DNA of 48,930 bases from an uncultured Prevotellaceae bacterium (GTDB lineage Bacteria > Bacteroidota > Bacteroidia > Bacteroidales > Bacteroidaceae), in contig UQST01000020.1 of the NCBI GenBank assembly GCA_900543815.1, positions 1-48,930 of the forward strand. Reading direction: 5' to 3'. Numbering within the stretch: position 1 is the first letter of the stretch; each line of letters begins with the position of its first letter. The notes below the pieces were generated by a model. That model was not told the origin of the DNA, ran no database searches, and saw only the letters and a program-made list of their open reading frames with translations. Both the position numbers and the translations under genes were made by a program. Positions 24,094-32,927 of the stretch are shown here, piece by piece.

Positions 24094-24181
24094 CAGCGCT
24101 TTCCGCTTCTCCTCTCATCTTTCTCTGTATCTTCTCTCATCTTTTTCCATCTCTTCTCCCATCGCTTTCCGCCCGTCTCTG
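24094..24181. repeat. Four 22-bp pyrimidine-rich tandem units
   Basis: Units start at 24094, 24116, 24138 and 24160, each beginning CATC or CAGC and continuing with TTTCC or TTTCT and a CTTCTC-type end. Units 1 and 4 share GCTTTCCGC at the same position. It lies only 57 bases after palindrome array copy 3. Confidence 0.7.
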
Positions 24182-24212
24182 TCCTGCGCTTCCGCCTTCA
24201 TCGTATTGTATG

Positions 24213-24251
24213 GCAAAGCCCTGCCGGCCATGGTGCCATGCAGGGCTTTGC
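24213..24251. terminator. Bidirectional hairpin between panD and the GH78 gene
   Basis: GCAAAGCCCTGC and GCAGGGCTTTGC form a perfect 12-bp stem with a 15-base loop in a convergent intergenic space. No clear T-run follows on either strand. Confidence 0.6.
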
Positions 24252-24321
24252 TGTATTGTTCGTCCCGTCAGCGCACTTGTGCGCTGTGGGACGGCTTGAT
24301 GTCTTGTGTAGGTCGGGGTGC

Positions 24322-27030
24322 TCAGTATTGGAACGTGTAGCTGCCTTGCTCCAGCTGCAGGATGGTGCAGCCGTCGGCTCCGCCCTGCATGGTCACTCCC
24401 TTGGCCTCGCGCAGGGGCCTGTTGCTCTCGCTGATGTTGCCTCTCTGGTTGGTAGGCAGATACAGGGTGGCACGGCTTCCCACGGGTACGGTCACCTTGA
24501 GGGTACTGCCCTCGCTGGTCTGTGTGAGGTCGGACAGTACGGTGCCGTAGGGCGTGCGGTAGCTGTAGTGCACGTTCTCGAGCCCGTCCACGGGGTAGGG
24601 GCGCAGGATGATGTGGCGGTAGCCAGGCTCTGCGGGGTCGGCACAAACGCCCGCCAGACGGCGGTAGAACCAGGTGAGTCCGCTTCCGAACATCGGATGG
24701 TTGTGTGAGTTCTGCCCGTCCCATTGTTCCCAGGTGGTGGTGGCTCCCTGCTTGATCCAGTGTCCATAGCTGGGATAGTCCTCCTTCCTCATGGCTCCCA
24801 CGGCGATGTCATGCAGTCCGCAGTCGGTCAGAGTCTCGAAGAAGAACTTTGTGGCCAGGTATCCAGTGTTGATGTGCCCGTCGTGTGTCTCGGCTATTTC
24901 CTTGCGAAGAGCCTTTATCACGCGCTCACGCTGTGCATCGGGCATTCCACCCATCACCAGTGCGTAGATGTTGCAACCATAGTCGCCATACGATCCTGCC
25001 TCTGTGTTGTAGTATTTCTTGTGGAATGCGTCGCGTGTGCGATTGGCCAGTGCGCGGAACGTCTGCTCGTCGGCCTTCTCGCCCAATACTTCTGCGGCAC
25101 GTGCCGTGTAGTCGCTGCAGAGCCATAGGAAGAAGGTGTGTACCAGTTCCTCCAGCGGTACAGCATAGGGTGGACACCAATCACCCAGGCACAGCCAGTA
25201 GCATGGGGTGGGGTCACCCACGTTGCCCAACTTCTGGTACATCGTGCCGTCGGGCTGCAGCCATGTGGTCATATACTGCACCTGCTTCTTCATGGCAGTG
25301 AAGTTGTCCTCCAGTATCTTGCGGTCGCCATACTGCACATAGAATTCCCAAGGCATGGTGTTCATGGCTGCGCCCCATGCCACACCGCCTCCTGCAGTAG
25401 GCTCCCAGGGAGCGGAGTTGGGCACGTATCCCGTCAGGCTGTCCTGTGCGTCGCGTATGTCACGTATCCATTTCTGGTAGAAAGCCGCAGCGTCGAAGTT
25501 GTGCATCACTGTTGCGCAGGCCGCCTCACCGTCTCCGGTGTAGGGCAGACGCTCGCGGTGCGGGCAGTCGCTGGCTATTCCGCCGTGCATGTTGTCCAGT
25601 TGCGAGCGCTGCCATATTTCATTGATGCGGTTGAAGAGGGTGTCTGTGGTGTGGAAGTCAGCGGCCCGTGCCACGTCGGTATTCACTACGTCGGCCGTCA
25701 GATTCTTGGTGGTAAGCTGGTCGATGCCCGTTATCACGGCCTTGCTGAAGGCAAACCAGGTGAAGCGCGGTGCATACTCCTCATTGCCGCTGCCGTTCAT
25801 CACGTAGCGCATGTTGCCCTGCACCGACTCGCTCATGTAATCGACCTTCAGCGTGTCGCCCTTTGTGCCCTTGAGGTCACGGAAGTGTATCCATCCCGAT
25901 ATCTCCTTTCCGAAATCTACAATCCACGCTCCGTCCTCGCGTCTGGTGAGGCTGATGGGCTTCATGGTCTCCACTATCCTGTCGGTGGGAGCGGTATGGG
26001 CGCTCATTTCTGCCTTGGGGCCTTCGATGGTCTTCACGTTTTGCCATCCCTCGCTATTGTCGCGGGTGGTGGCCCATAGTGGGGTCTCCAGGTTGGCATT
26101 GTATATCTCGCCTCCGTGCACACTGTTGTATGTGATGGCCGATGGCTTGGTCTGCCAGGTGCCGTCGGTGCACACCGTCTGTGTGGTGCCGTCGGTGTAG
26201 GTGAGCTGCAACTGCAGTCTGAGGCATTTCTCGCCGAAGTGGGACAGGGGGATGTTGAGGTTGAGAGCGTCGTAGAAGCCGTTTCCGAGCAATACGCCCA
26301 GCGCGTTTCTTCCCTTCTGCAGCTGCTTGGTCACGTCATAGGCAAGGTACATCACGCGGTGTCCCGACATGTTTCCTGCGATGGCTATAGGCCCCTTGGC
26401 CAGGTCGTGGCGCTCGGTGTAGTCGGTCATGTTGGGCACCAGGTAGTCGTCCCCGATGCGCTGCCCGTTGACGTATAGCTCGAAGTAGCCCAGTCCGCAC
26501 ACGAATACCTTGGCCTGCTTCACCTTGCCGCGGGTGTCAAACTGCTTGCGTAGCAGTGGTGCTCCGGCATGGTCCAGCGACGGTGCTATCCACTGTGCCT
26601 TCCAGTCGGCAGCGTCGAGCAGTCCCATGCCCCAGCGTGCCGGTTTGCTCCATGCCGAGGGCTTGCCGTCCTGGTCCCACGTCTGCACCTTCCAGTAGCA
26701 GTCCTGTGCCGAGGGCAGAGGCTTTCCCTGGTAGGCCACGAGCGTCGAGGCGTCCGACTCCTGCCGCCCGCTGTCCCACAGGTCATAGTTGCCCTGCTGC
26801 AGTTTCTTCATGCTCGTGGCCACCACGATGCGGTAGGCTGTTTGCTTGAGTCCGCGCGCAGTCTGGCTCTTCGGAGTGTTTATCCACGAGAGTCGTGGCT
26901 GTGTGGCATCCACCACCGAGGGGTTCTGCATGTGCTCCACTCTGAGGTCTTCCACGCTCAGCTGCTGCCTGGCGCACGATGCGGTCAGTAGTGCAGCTGC
27001 CATGATGGCCATCATCTGTTGTTGTCTCAT
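24322..27030 (-). CDS. Alpha-L-rhamnosidase lipoprotein (GH78)
   Basis: This hydrolyses terminal alpha-L-rhamnose from plant or bacterial glycans, probably in the periplasm or on the surface. The ATG at 27030 gives a lipoprotein signal (AALLTASC) and 902 residues. The beta-sandwich N-terminal domains contain VEHMQNPSVVDATQPRLSW and VFVCGLGYFELYVNGQRIGD. The (alpha/alpha)6 catalytic domain has DCPHRERLPYTGDGEA at about 489-504 and GATTTWEQWD at about 757-766, carrying the acid and base residues of the family. A promoter with TTG and TAACTTTG lies upstream. No SusC/SusD pair is nearby, so it is not in a classical polysaccharide utilisation locus here. Confidence 0.9.
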   Translation of the reverse strand: MRQQQMMAIMAAALLTASCARQQLSVEDLRVEHMQNPSVVDATQPRLSWINTPKSQTARGLKQTAYRIVVATSMKKLQQGNYDLWDSGRQESDASTLVAYQGKPLPSAQDCYWKVQTWDQDGKPSAWSKPARWGMGLLDAADWKAQWIAPSLDHAGAPLLRKQFDTRGKVKQAKVFVCGLGYFELYVNGQRIGDDYLVPNMTDYTERHDLAKGPIAIAGNMSGHRVMYLAYDVTKQLQKGRNALGVLLGNGFYDALNLNIPLSHFGEKCLRLQLQLTYTDGTTQTVCTDGTWQTKPSAITYNSVHGGEIYNANLETPLWATTRDNSEGWQNVKTIEGPKAEMSAHTAPTDRIVETMKPISLTRREDGAWIVDFGKEISGWIHFRDLKGTKGDTLKVDYMSESVQGNMRYVMNGSGNEEYAPRFTWFAFSKAVITGIDQLTTKNLTADVVNTDVARAADFHTTDTLFNRINEIWQRSQLDNMHGGIASDCPHRERLPYTGDGEAACATVMHNFDAAAFYQKWIRDIRDAQDSLTGYVPNSAPWEPTAGGGVAWGAAMNTMPWEFYVQYGDRKILEDNFTAMKKQVQYMTTWLQPDGTMYQKLGNVGDPTPCYWLCLGDWCPPYAVPLEELVHTFFLWLCSDYTARAAEVLGEKADEQTFRALANRTRDAFHKKYYNTEAGSYGDYGCNIYALVMGGMPDAQRERVIKALRKEIAETHDGHINTGYLATKFFFETLTDCGLHDIAVGAMRKEDYPSYGHWIKQGATTTWEQWDGQNSHNHPMFGSGLTWFYRRLAGVCADPAEPGYRHIILRPYPVDGLENVHYSYRTPYGTVLSDLTQTSEGSTLKVTVPVGSRATLYLPTNQRGNISESNRPLREAKGVTMQGGADGCTILQLEQGSYTFQY

Positions 27031-27069
27031 ACTTGTTCTGTTTATGTCGTTCCTAGGTGTATGTACTTG

Positions 27070-27100
27070 CAAAGTTAGCTTTTTCTCTCGACTTGTACAA
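27070..27100 (-). promoter_or_regulatory. Promoter for the GH78 gene
   Basis: On the minus strand TTG (27100-27098), 20 bases, then TAACTTTG (27077-27070). It is about 40 bases before the start codon. Confidence 0.65.
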
Positions 27101-27165
27101 GTCTGCAGGCCATGATAAGTGGCTGTGCACCACAAAATACTGCGGTGGCAGGGGTGAGCGGTGGC

Positions 27166-27275
27166 GTTTGTTGGTCGTGCCGATGCTTTTCGTTGGTCAT
27201 CCGATGCTTCTCATTGGTCTGGCTTGTGCCGCTCATTCTTCATGCAGATGCTGCTCGGTAGTCGTTCCGGTGCCA
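27166..27275. repeat. Five 22-bp tandem units (TTGGTC type)
   Basis: The core TTGGTC or a variant recurs at 27171, 27193, 27214, 27236 and 27258 (spacings 22, 21, 22, 22), usually with CGATGCT about 7-9 bases later. It directly precedes palindrome array copy 4. The sequence differs from the palindrome units except for a shared GATGC-like element. Confidence 0.75.
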
Positions 27276-27311
27276 CTCTTTTTGCAAATGAACAGAAGTG
27301 GGCTGGAATAT

Positions 27312-27389
27312 GCAGTGCGCTGCATGTGCCGATGCAGCGTGCTGCGATGCCCGATGGAGCGCGCTGCACATGCCAACGCAGCGCGCTGC
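27312..27389 (-). repeat. Palindrome array copy 4 (4 x 12 bp, 22-bp period)
   Basis: Units start at 27312, 27334, 27356 and 27378. The last is the exact palindrome GCAGCGCGCTGC followed by GTTTTCC. Spacers include GATGCCCGAT. The polarity is inverted relative to copy 3, whose left edge is GGAAAAAC. Length is 78 bp. Confidence 0.92.
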
Positions 27390-27554
27390 GTTTTCCGGCA
27401 GAGAAGACAGCCGTGCGTGGGGCGGCATGGCAAGTGGGCTTGCACGCCAGTCTCTCCACCTGCCGGGAGTTCCTGCCACCAGGCCGCACGGTGCAGTCGG
27501 CATTTCTGCTCTTCCCCCTCGGAACGCAGGCCGGGCCGTCCTTCCCTTCTTCTG

Positions 27555-27597
27555 CAAAAGCAGAGGCCAGGCACATGCGGTGGCATGGCCTGGCCTC
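27555..27597 (-). terminator. Terminator after the DUF1080 gene
   Basis: GAGGCCAGGC and GCCTGGCCTC, extended by CATGC/GCATG past one bulged base, form a stem of about 15 bp with a four-base loop. On the minus strand it is followed by a short T-run (CTTTTGC). Confidence 0.7.
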
Positions 27598-27650
27598 GTG
27601 GGTGTTCTCCGCAGGGCAGAGTGGTTGCCTGTGCGGGGTGTGGGGGTGTG

Positions 27651-28667
27651 TCAGAGCTCCTTGAGATAGATGTCGCGGAAGAAGACCTTGCTGCCGTGTG
27701 CCTGCATCTCAATCTGCTCGCGCGGGAAAATGGGTTGCTTGCGGTCCCAGTAGTTCTCCAGTACCACGTTATCTACAACGGTCACTCCGTTGAGCTTCAC
27801 CGTTACCTTGTCGCCCACCATCCTTATATAGAAGGTGTTCCATTCGCCCAGCTTGTTGTCCTCCACGCTGGTGGGGGTGCTGCGGTGCTGCTGGTTGTTG
27901 TAGAGTCCACCGGAGCCCACCTGTGCGCCCACGTTGGTGCGGCGGATGTCCCATATCTGTACCTGGGGTGTGCCACGCAGATAGACGCCTGCATCAGGCT
28001 CCTCGCCATTGGGGTCGAGCTTCCAATCGACGGTCATCTCAAAGTCGCCGTAGGCCTTCTCCGAGCAGAGGTTGTCGAAGCTGTGGCCCTCATATACGAG
28101 CAGTCCATCCTCCACCTTCCAGTTGGCTCGCATAATGTCATCGGCCTTCTCCTGCTTTTGCTTGAGTTGGTCGGCGCTCATCTTTGCACGGGAGATGGGG
28201 TTGTCCACCAGTCCCTTCCAGCCTGAGAGGTCCTTGCCATTGAAGAGGTTCACATAACCCTTCTCGTTGGGGTCGGCGTCCTTGAGCCATTGCTTGGCGC
28301 TCTTGCGTGCCTTCTTGTCCAGGTGCTTGAGCGACTTCTGCACCAGCTGGCGCGTCCATTCGCCGTTGTATTCGGGGTGCTTGAGCGCGATGGCCACGAT
28401 GGCCTCGGCTGCCTCCTCGGCTACCTGCTTGTCCTGAAGGTATGTGCCGGCATAGTACATGGCCTGCAACGTGCCGGTCTGCCCTATGAGGGTCATGGCG
28501 GCCTCCTTTTCATTCTCGGTCTGGGCCTGCTCCATGATGTGGCGCAGGCTTATGAGCTGGTTCTCGGGGGTGAGTCGCTCGTGTGCTGTGGCGGTGTGTG
28601 CGCCAGTGAGCACGCTGGCCAGGAGCATGGCTCCCGCCAGTGTGAAGGTTCTGGCTATTCTTCGCAT
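27651..28667 (-). CDS. Exported DUF1080 (3-keto-disaccharide hydrolase-type) protein
   Basis: With the start at 28667 the product is 338 residues with a signal peptide (MRRIARTFTLAGAMLLASVL). Residues about 30-130 are helical, probably HEAT-like. From about 140 on it is a DUF1080 jelly roll: GYVNLFNGKDLSGWKGL, WKVEDGLLVYEGH, YGDFEMTVDWKL, DAGVYLRGTPQVQIWD and KVFFRDIYLKEL. Such domains bind or hydrolyse modified sugars; some act on 3-keto-disaccharides. The gene overlaps the end of the epimerase gene by 13 bases. A sugar target is likely but not identified. Confidence 0.82.
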   Translation of the reverse strand: MRRIARTFTLAGAMLLASVLTGAHTATAHERLTPENQLISLRHIMEQAQTENEKEAAMTLIGQTGTLQAMYYAGTYLQDKQVAEEAAEAIVAIALKHPEYNGEWTRQLVQKSLKHLDKKARKSAKQWLKDADPNEKGYVNLFNGKDLSGWKGLVDNPISRAKMSADQLKQKQEKADDIMRANWKVEDGLLVYEGHSFDNLCSEKAYGDFEMTVDWKLDPNGEEPDAGVYLRGTPQVQIWDIRRTNVGAQVGSGGLYNNQQHRSTPTSVEDNKLGEWNTFYIRMVGDKVTVKLNGVTVVDNVVLENYWDRKQPIFPREQIEMQAHGSKVFFRDIYLKEL

Positions 28668-29059
28668 AGCTCGGTCAATATGCCACAGGTGCTCTTCGGA
28701 TGCAGGAACGCGATGTGGAGACCGTCGGCTCCCTGGCGGGGGGACTTGTCTATGAGGCGCAGGCCTTTCTCGTCGCACATGGCGAGAGCCTCGCTCACTC
28801 CGTCCTCCACCTTGAATGCTACGTGGTGTACACCGCGGCCGCCGTTGTCCAGGAACTTCTGTACTGTGCTCTCGGGGCATGTGGGCTCCAGCAGTTCAAG
28901 CTTCACCTCGCCCACCTTCAGGAAGGCGGTCTTCACCTTCTGGTCCTCTACAACCTCTGTCTTGTACACTTCCAGGCCCAATACATCGCGGAAGTAGGGC
29001 AGTACGGCATCGATGTTCTGCACGGCGATGCCCAGGTGTTCAATGCGTGAAATCTTCAT
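28655..29059 (-). CDS. mce: Methylmalonyl-CoA epimerase
   Basis: It interconverts the D and L forms of methylmalonyl-CoA in the succinate-propionate route, common in Bacteroidales. The 134-residue length is typical. The vicinal-oxygen-chelate fold is visible, with metal ligands expected at His8 (RIEHLGIAV), in GRGVHHVAF, and at the C-terminal Glu of GILTELCEE. The mutase and decarboxylase genes are not in the window, although many Bacteroidetes keep the epimerase beside the carboxylase. Here it leads a short unit with the DUF1080 gene and has a strong promoter. Confidence 0.93.
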   Translation of the reverse strand: MKISRIEHLGIAVQNIDAVLPYFRDVLGLEVYKTEVVEDQKVKTAFLKVGEVKLELLEPTCPESTVQKFLDNGGRGVHHVAFKVEDGVSEALAMCDEKGLRLIDKSPRQGADGLHIAFLHPKSTCGILTELCEE

Positions 29060-29147
29060 AACTCTTTGCTTTTAGTTTATTGTGTAATAGTTAACATTGT
29101 CTTGCGTGTGTGCGGGGGAATGTGCTTCTCCGCCTGCTCCGCTCCTA

Positions 29148-29177
29148 CAAAGTTACAGAATAAACTGCTTATGGCAA
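29148..29177 (-). promoter_or_regulatory. Promoter for the epimerase/DUF1080 unit
   Basis: The minus strand reads TTG (29177-29175), exactly 19 bases, then TAACTTTG (29155-29148). The leader before the ATG at 29059 is about 85 bases. Confidence 0.7.
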
Positions 29178-29196
29178 ACTCTGGAGCGTCTTTTTT

Positions 29197-31587
29197 CTAA
29201 AATTCCACCAGCACGCGGGCATTGACCATGCGTCCCGTGAGGTAGTTGGGCACGGCATACTGGTGGTTGCTCACATCGGTGACCCAGTAGTATCCACTGA
29301 CGTTGTTGAGGCCGAAGATATTGAAGCAGTCGAGCCCCAACCATATATTCCTCACCACATCATGCCGCATGTGCCGGTCCTCGTTGTCCAGCAGACGATA
29401 GTTCATACCGATATCCACGCGCTTGTAGGCTGGGGCGCGGAATACGTTGCGCTCCAGTCCGGTGTGTGGCGGACCAAAGGGCAGGCCGTCGGCAAAGCAG
29501 GCCTTCAGGTTCATCTTCCAGCGTGTGGTGCCGGGGAAATAGTCGCTGAAGAAGAAGTTGAGGTTGTAGCGCTGGTCGGTGGGCTGCGGTATGCTCTTGC
29601 CGTTGAGGCGCATCTGGGCCTTCATCACGCCGAAGCTTATCCATGAGTCGGTGCCTGGTACAAACTCGCCAAAGAGCTTGAAGTCGGCGCCCACCACATA
29701 GCCCGAGGCGCAGTTATTGCCATAATAGACTATCTTGACGTTATCCACGTTGTAGGGGTTCAGCCTGCTCTGTGCCTTGTAGTACAGTTCGGTGGAGAAC
29801 TTGAATGGCCTGCCAGCCAGCTTGAACTTGTATTCCATGGCCGTCAGAACCTGGAACGAGCGCTGTGACTTGATGCCTTTGTTGAGTCGGACAACGGTGT
29901 TGCCGTTGGTGGTCACCGTGTCGCGAAGTTCCTTGAAGAAGGGTCGCTGGTAGTAGAGACCCGTTGCCAGACGGAAAGTGAATGCGTCGTTGCCTGCCGG
30001 TACAAAGCCCAGACTGGCTCGGGGACTGAAGATCCATTCGCGGTTCCAGTCCCAATGGCTGAGCCTTGCACCGTAGTTCACGCTCAGGATGCCCGCCTTG
30101 CTCTCGGTGCGGTAGGTGTCTTGGGCGTAGAGCTCAACGTGGTTGGAGTTGATGTGGTTGCTGCTCTTCAGGTTGTAGATGACCTGTAGGGCATTGCCCG
30201 TATGCGGCACGCTGTATCCGCTGCTGTCCCTGTATTCCCACTCGCGGCTCTCTTCGGTGATGCGCTCATGGCGCCATCCCAGTCCGGTCTGCACGTTGTG
30301 CTTGCCTGCCTTGAGCTCATAGGCGGCCTTGGCGGTGGCGGAGTTGCTGTGCAGGAAGTTGCGTGCGTGCTCCATGTAAGTGCCCACGCCCAGTTGCTCG
30401 TCGCCGTTGGTCTCATTGAGCCAGTACTGTCCCTGTATGTCGTAGGTCTCCTTCTCCCTGGTGCTGAATGCCGAGGCCGAGAGGCTCACGCGCCCTGTCT
30501 TGCCCGCCTTGCGCGCTACCTTGATGGTGCCGAAGAGGGTGCGGAAGAGGTCGCGCTCCTGTCCGTCGAAATATACTTTGAAGCTCTTCACGTCCTCCAG
30601 CGTGCCGAATTTCGTCTCGCGGCTGGCTGGCTGGAAGTTGTAAGTGTTCTGGCTGATGTAGCCTATGCCGTCGATGGTCCAGTCCTTGCCCGGTGTCCAG
30701 CAGGCATAAGCCTGGTAGTCGAGGAATCGCGGCTTGTATTCGCCCTTGGTCTGCAGGCTTCCCAGCATATACTGATTGGTCTTGTATCGTACTCCATTGC
30801 TGAAGGAGAAGCGCTTGTTGCCGTATCCGGCATACACGTTGGTGCCCAGCAGACTGGCCAGCACGCTTGCTTCGGCCTTCTGCGGACGGGCATAGGTGAT
30901 GTCGAGCACGCTGCTCATGCGGTCGCCGTACTTCGCTTCGAAGCCTCCCGCACTGAAGTCCACCTTCTCCACCATGTCGCTGTTGATGACCGAGAGGCCC
31001 TCTTGCTGCCCACTGCTGATGAGCAGCGGACGATATACCTCCACACCGTTGATATATACGCAGTTCTCATCGAAGGAACCTCCACGCACGTTGTATTGGC
31101 TCGACAGCTCGTTGTGTGTGCTGACACCTGCCTGTGTGGCAACGAGTTCCTCCACTGCGTTGCCCGTTGTACTGGGCATGCGCTTCAGGTCTTTCGTGTT
31201 GAGCTGCTGTGTGGTGCCCATTTGCCGGCGCGAGTCACTCACCACCACCTCGCCCATCTCCTTGCCGCGGCTGCGCATGATGACGTTTAGCGTGAGCCTT
31301 CCATGCGGCTTCTTGAGCACGCGCTTCTTCTCTTCATAGCCCATCATGCGGTATGTGATGACCACGCTGTCGGCTGTATGGAAGGTGAGAGTGTACTGTC
31401 CGTCCATGTTGGCCGTGGTGGCTGTGCCCACGCCTGCGCTCACCATGCAGAGCGAGACGGGGTCGCCGTCCTCGTCCACCACGCGGCCCTTCAGATGCAC
31501 GCGCGTCGTGTCGGTCTGCTCAGTCTGTGCCAGGCAGAGCAGAGGTGCGCTTATATATAGTAAAAGGAGTAGTAGTCTGTGTCTCAT
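29197..31587 (-). CDS. TonB-dependent outer-membrane receptor with regulatory-like N-terminal domain
   Basis: The 796-residue product has a signal peptide (MRHRLLLLLLYISAPLLCLAQ), a carboxypeptidase-regulatory-like domain (VHLKGRVVDEDGDPVSLCMV to about residue 110), a plug with ELVATQAGVSTHNELSSQYNVRGG, and a barrel ending in VLVEF. It lacks a SusD partner and the SusC-type length (about 1000), so it is more likely a receptor for a small ligand such as a metal chelate or vitamin than part of a glycan pair. Ligand unknown. It diverges from the nitroreductase gene. Confidence 0.88.
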   Translation of the reverse strand: MRHRLLLLLLYISAPLLCLAQTEQTDTTRVHLKGRVVDEDGDPVSLCMVSAGVGTATTANMDGQYTLTFHTADSVVITYRMMGYEEKKRVLKKPHGRLTLNVIMRSRGKEMGEVVVSDSRRQMGTTQQLNTKDLKRMPSTTGNAVEELVATQAGVSTHNELSSQYNVRGGSFDENCVYINGVEVYRPLLISSGQQEGLSVINSDMVEKVDFSAGGFEAKYGDRMSSVLDITYARPQKAEASVLASLLGTNVYAGYGNKRFSFSNGVRYKTNQYMLGSLQTKGEYKPRFLDYQAYACWTPGKDWTIDGIGYISQNTYNFQPASRETKFGTLEDVKSFKVYFDGQERDLFRTLFGTIKVARKAGKTGRVSLSASAFSTREKETYDIQGQYWLNETNGDEQLGVGTYMEHARNFLHSNSATAKAAYELKAGKHNVQTGLGWRHERITEESREWEYRDSSGYSVPHTGNALQVIYNLKSSNHINSNHVELYAQDTYRTESKAGILSVNYGARLSHWDWNREWIFSPRASLGFVPAGNDAFTFRLATGLYYQRPFFKELRDTVTTNGNTVVRLNKGIKSQRSFQVLTAMEYKFKLAGRPFKFSTELYYKAQSRLNPYNVDNVKIVYYGNNCASGYVVGADFKLFGEFVPGTDSWISFGVMKAQMRLNGKSIPQPTDQRYNLNFFFSDYFPGTTRWKMNLKACFADGLPFGPPHTGLERNVFRAPAYKRVDIGMNYRLLDNEDRHMRHDVVRNIWLGLDCFNIFGLNNVSGYYWVTDVSNHQYAVPNYLTGRMVNARVLVEF

Positions 31588-31642
31588 TACTTAATAAACG
31601 CAAAAGGACAGCGTTTTTGTATATTCCAGCCTAACTTTTTCA

Positions 31643-31650
31643 TAACTTTG
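31643..31650 (+). promoter_or_regulatory. -7 box for the nitroreductase unit
   Basis: TAACTTTG matches TAnnTTTG. The box ends only three bases before the ATG at 31653, which argues for the ATG at 31687 as the true start. Confidence 0.55.
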
Positions 31651-31686
31651 CGCATGCAAGCTGAATTTACAAACGAAGACAATTCT

Positions 31687-32214
31687 ATGGAAAGTATAAG
31701 CCAGTTGCTTGCCGTGCGCCGCTCGCACCGCAAGTTTACCGATGAAAGTGTAAGTGCCGACGAGGTGCGCCAGTTGATGCGTGCCGCCCTGATGGCTCCC
31801 AGCAGCAAGGGCATGCACAGCTATGAGTTTGTGGTGGTCGAGGACCCTTCCACCATCGAGGCCCTGAGCCGCTGCAAGGCTATGGGAGCCGATTTTGTGG
31901 CAGGCGCACCACTGGTGATAGCCGTGCTGGCCGACCCTGCACTCAGTGAAGTGTGGGTGGAGGACGCATCTGTGGCAGCCACCTGTCTGCTGCTCCAGGC
32001 CGAGGACTTGGGTCTGGGCGCCTGCTGGGTGCAGGTGCGTGGCCGCAAGACGCAGGACGGAGGCGACTCCGAGCAGTATGTGCGCCGGCTCCTGGGCGTC
32101 CCCGAGGGGCATGGCGTGTGCTGTCTGGTGGCAGTGGGGCACAAAGGCATGGAACGTAAACCGCAGAACGAGGACCGCCTGAAATGGGAGCGCGTACATA
32201 CCGGGCGGTACTGA
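31687..32214 (+). CDS. Nitroreductase-family FMN enzyme
   Basis: With the start at 31687 the protein is 175 residues, the size of small single-domain nitroreductases. The FMN phosphate-binding start is RRSHRKFTDESVSADEV. MRAALMAPSSKGMHSYEF and ASVAATCLLLQAEDLGLGACWVQ are typical of the fold. Upstream ATGs at 31579 and 31653 lie before or at the promoter. It reduces quinones, nitro or flavin substrates with NAD(P)H; the physiological substrate is unknown. It begins an overlapping + strand cluster: 31 bases of its 3' end are shared with the next gene. Confidence 0.88.
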   Translation: MESISQLLAVRRSHRKFTDESVSADEVRQLMRAALMAPSSKGMHSYEFVVVEDPSTIEALSRCKAMGADFVAGAPLVIAVLADPALSEVWVEDASVAATCLLLQAEDLGLGACWVQVRGRKTQDGGDSEQYVRRLLGVPEGHGVCCLVAVGHKGMERKPQNEDRLKWERVHTGRY

Positions 32215-32927
32215 TAGGGGCTGGCAATGTGGCCACCCGGCTCGCCTGCGCCCTTCGCCAGGCCGGTCATGAGGTCATCGCCGTGGGAGGCAGGACACGT
32301 GTGCAGCCCATCCCTGCCGATGCCGACATCTACATAATAGCCGTTTCCGACCGCAGCATAGCGCAGGTGGCCGGTGAGTTGGCCTGTGTGGGCGGACTCG
32401 TGGTGCACACCGCAGGCAGCGTGGGCATGGACGTATTGCCGCAGCAGCGACGTGGCGTGCTCTATCCGTTGCAGACGCTCTCCCGTGCCCGGCAGATTGA
32501 TTTCTCCCAGGTGCCGCTCTTCATCGAGAGCGATAGCGACCTGCCGTTGCTGCACGAGGTGGCATCCTCGCTGAGCCGCAGCGTGCATGTGCTCGACTCC
32601 GAGCGCCGTCGCCGCATACACCTCGCCGCTGTGTTCTGCTCCAATTTCACCAATGCCATGTACTCCATGGCGCACCGCCTGCTGCAGGCCGAGGGCATCC
32701 CCTTCAGCGTGCTGCTGCCTCTCATCACCGAGACGGCCGCCAAGGTGCGCGACCTTGTGCCGCATGAGGCACAGACAGGCCCCGCCGTGCGCTGGGACAC
32801 AGAGGTCATGGAGGCGCAGAAGGCTCTGCTGCCCGACGATGAGATGAGGCAAGTATATTCGCTCCTAAGCAATTATATTCACAATGATAAACTACGATTT
32901 AACGAAGATAAAGGCACTGCTCTTTGA
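32184..32927 (+). CDS. Rossmann-fold DUF2520 oxidoreductase-like protein
   Basis: A 247-residue protein with an N-terminal NAD(P) motif (AVLIGAGNVATRLACALRQ), an IIAVSDRSI segment typical of ProC/6PGDH-like proteins, and a helical DUF2520 half (RRRIHLAAVFCSNFTNAMYS). Bacteroidetes commonly keep this gene next to a KdsC-type phosphatase and Maf, as here. The substrate is unknown. It overlaps the nitroreductase gene by 31 bases and the kdsC-like gene by 44, so translation is tightly packed. The ATG at 32184 is the only start giving the complete Rossmann motif. Confidence 0.83.
   Translation: MGARTYRAVLIGAGNVATRLACALRQAGHEVIAVGGRTRVQPIPADADIYIIAVSDRSIAQVAGELACVGGLVVHTAGSVGMDVLPQQRRGVLYPLQTLSRARQIDFSQVPLFIESDSDLPLLHEVASSLSRSVHVLDSERRRRIHLAAVFCSNFTNAMYSMAHRLLQAEGIPFSVLLPLITETAAKVRDLVPHEAQTGPAVRWDTEVMEAQKALLPDDEMRQVYSLLSNYIHNDKLRFNEDKGTAL

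Noticed and set aside
27057..28226. A 389-codon plus-strand open frame across a repeat region and the DUF1080 gene
   Set aside because: It starts inside the GH78 promoter, crosses two repeat arrays and then shadows the DUF1080 gene. No coding character.
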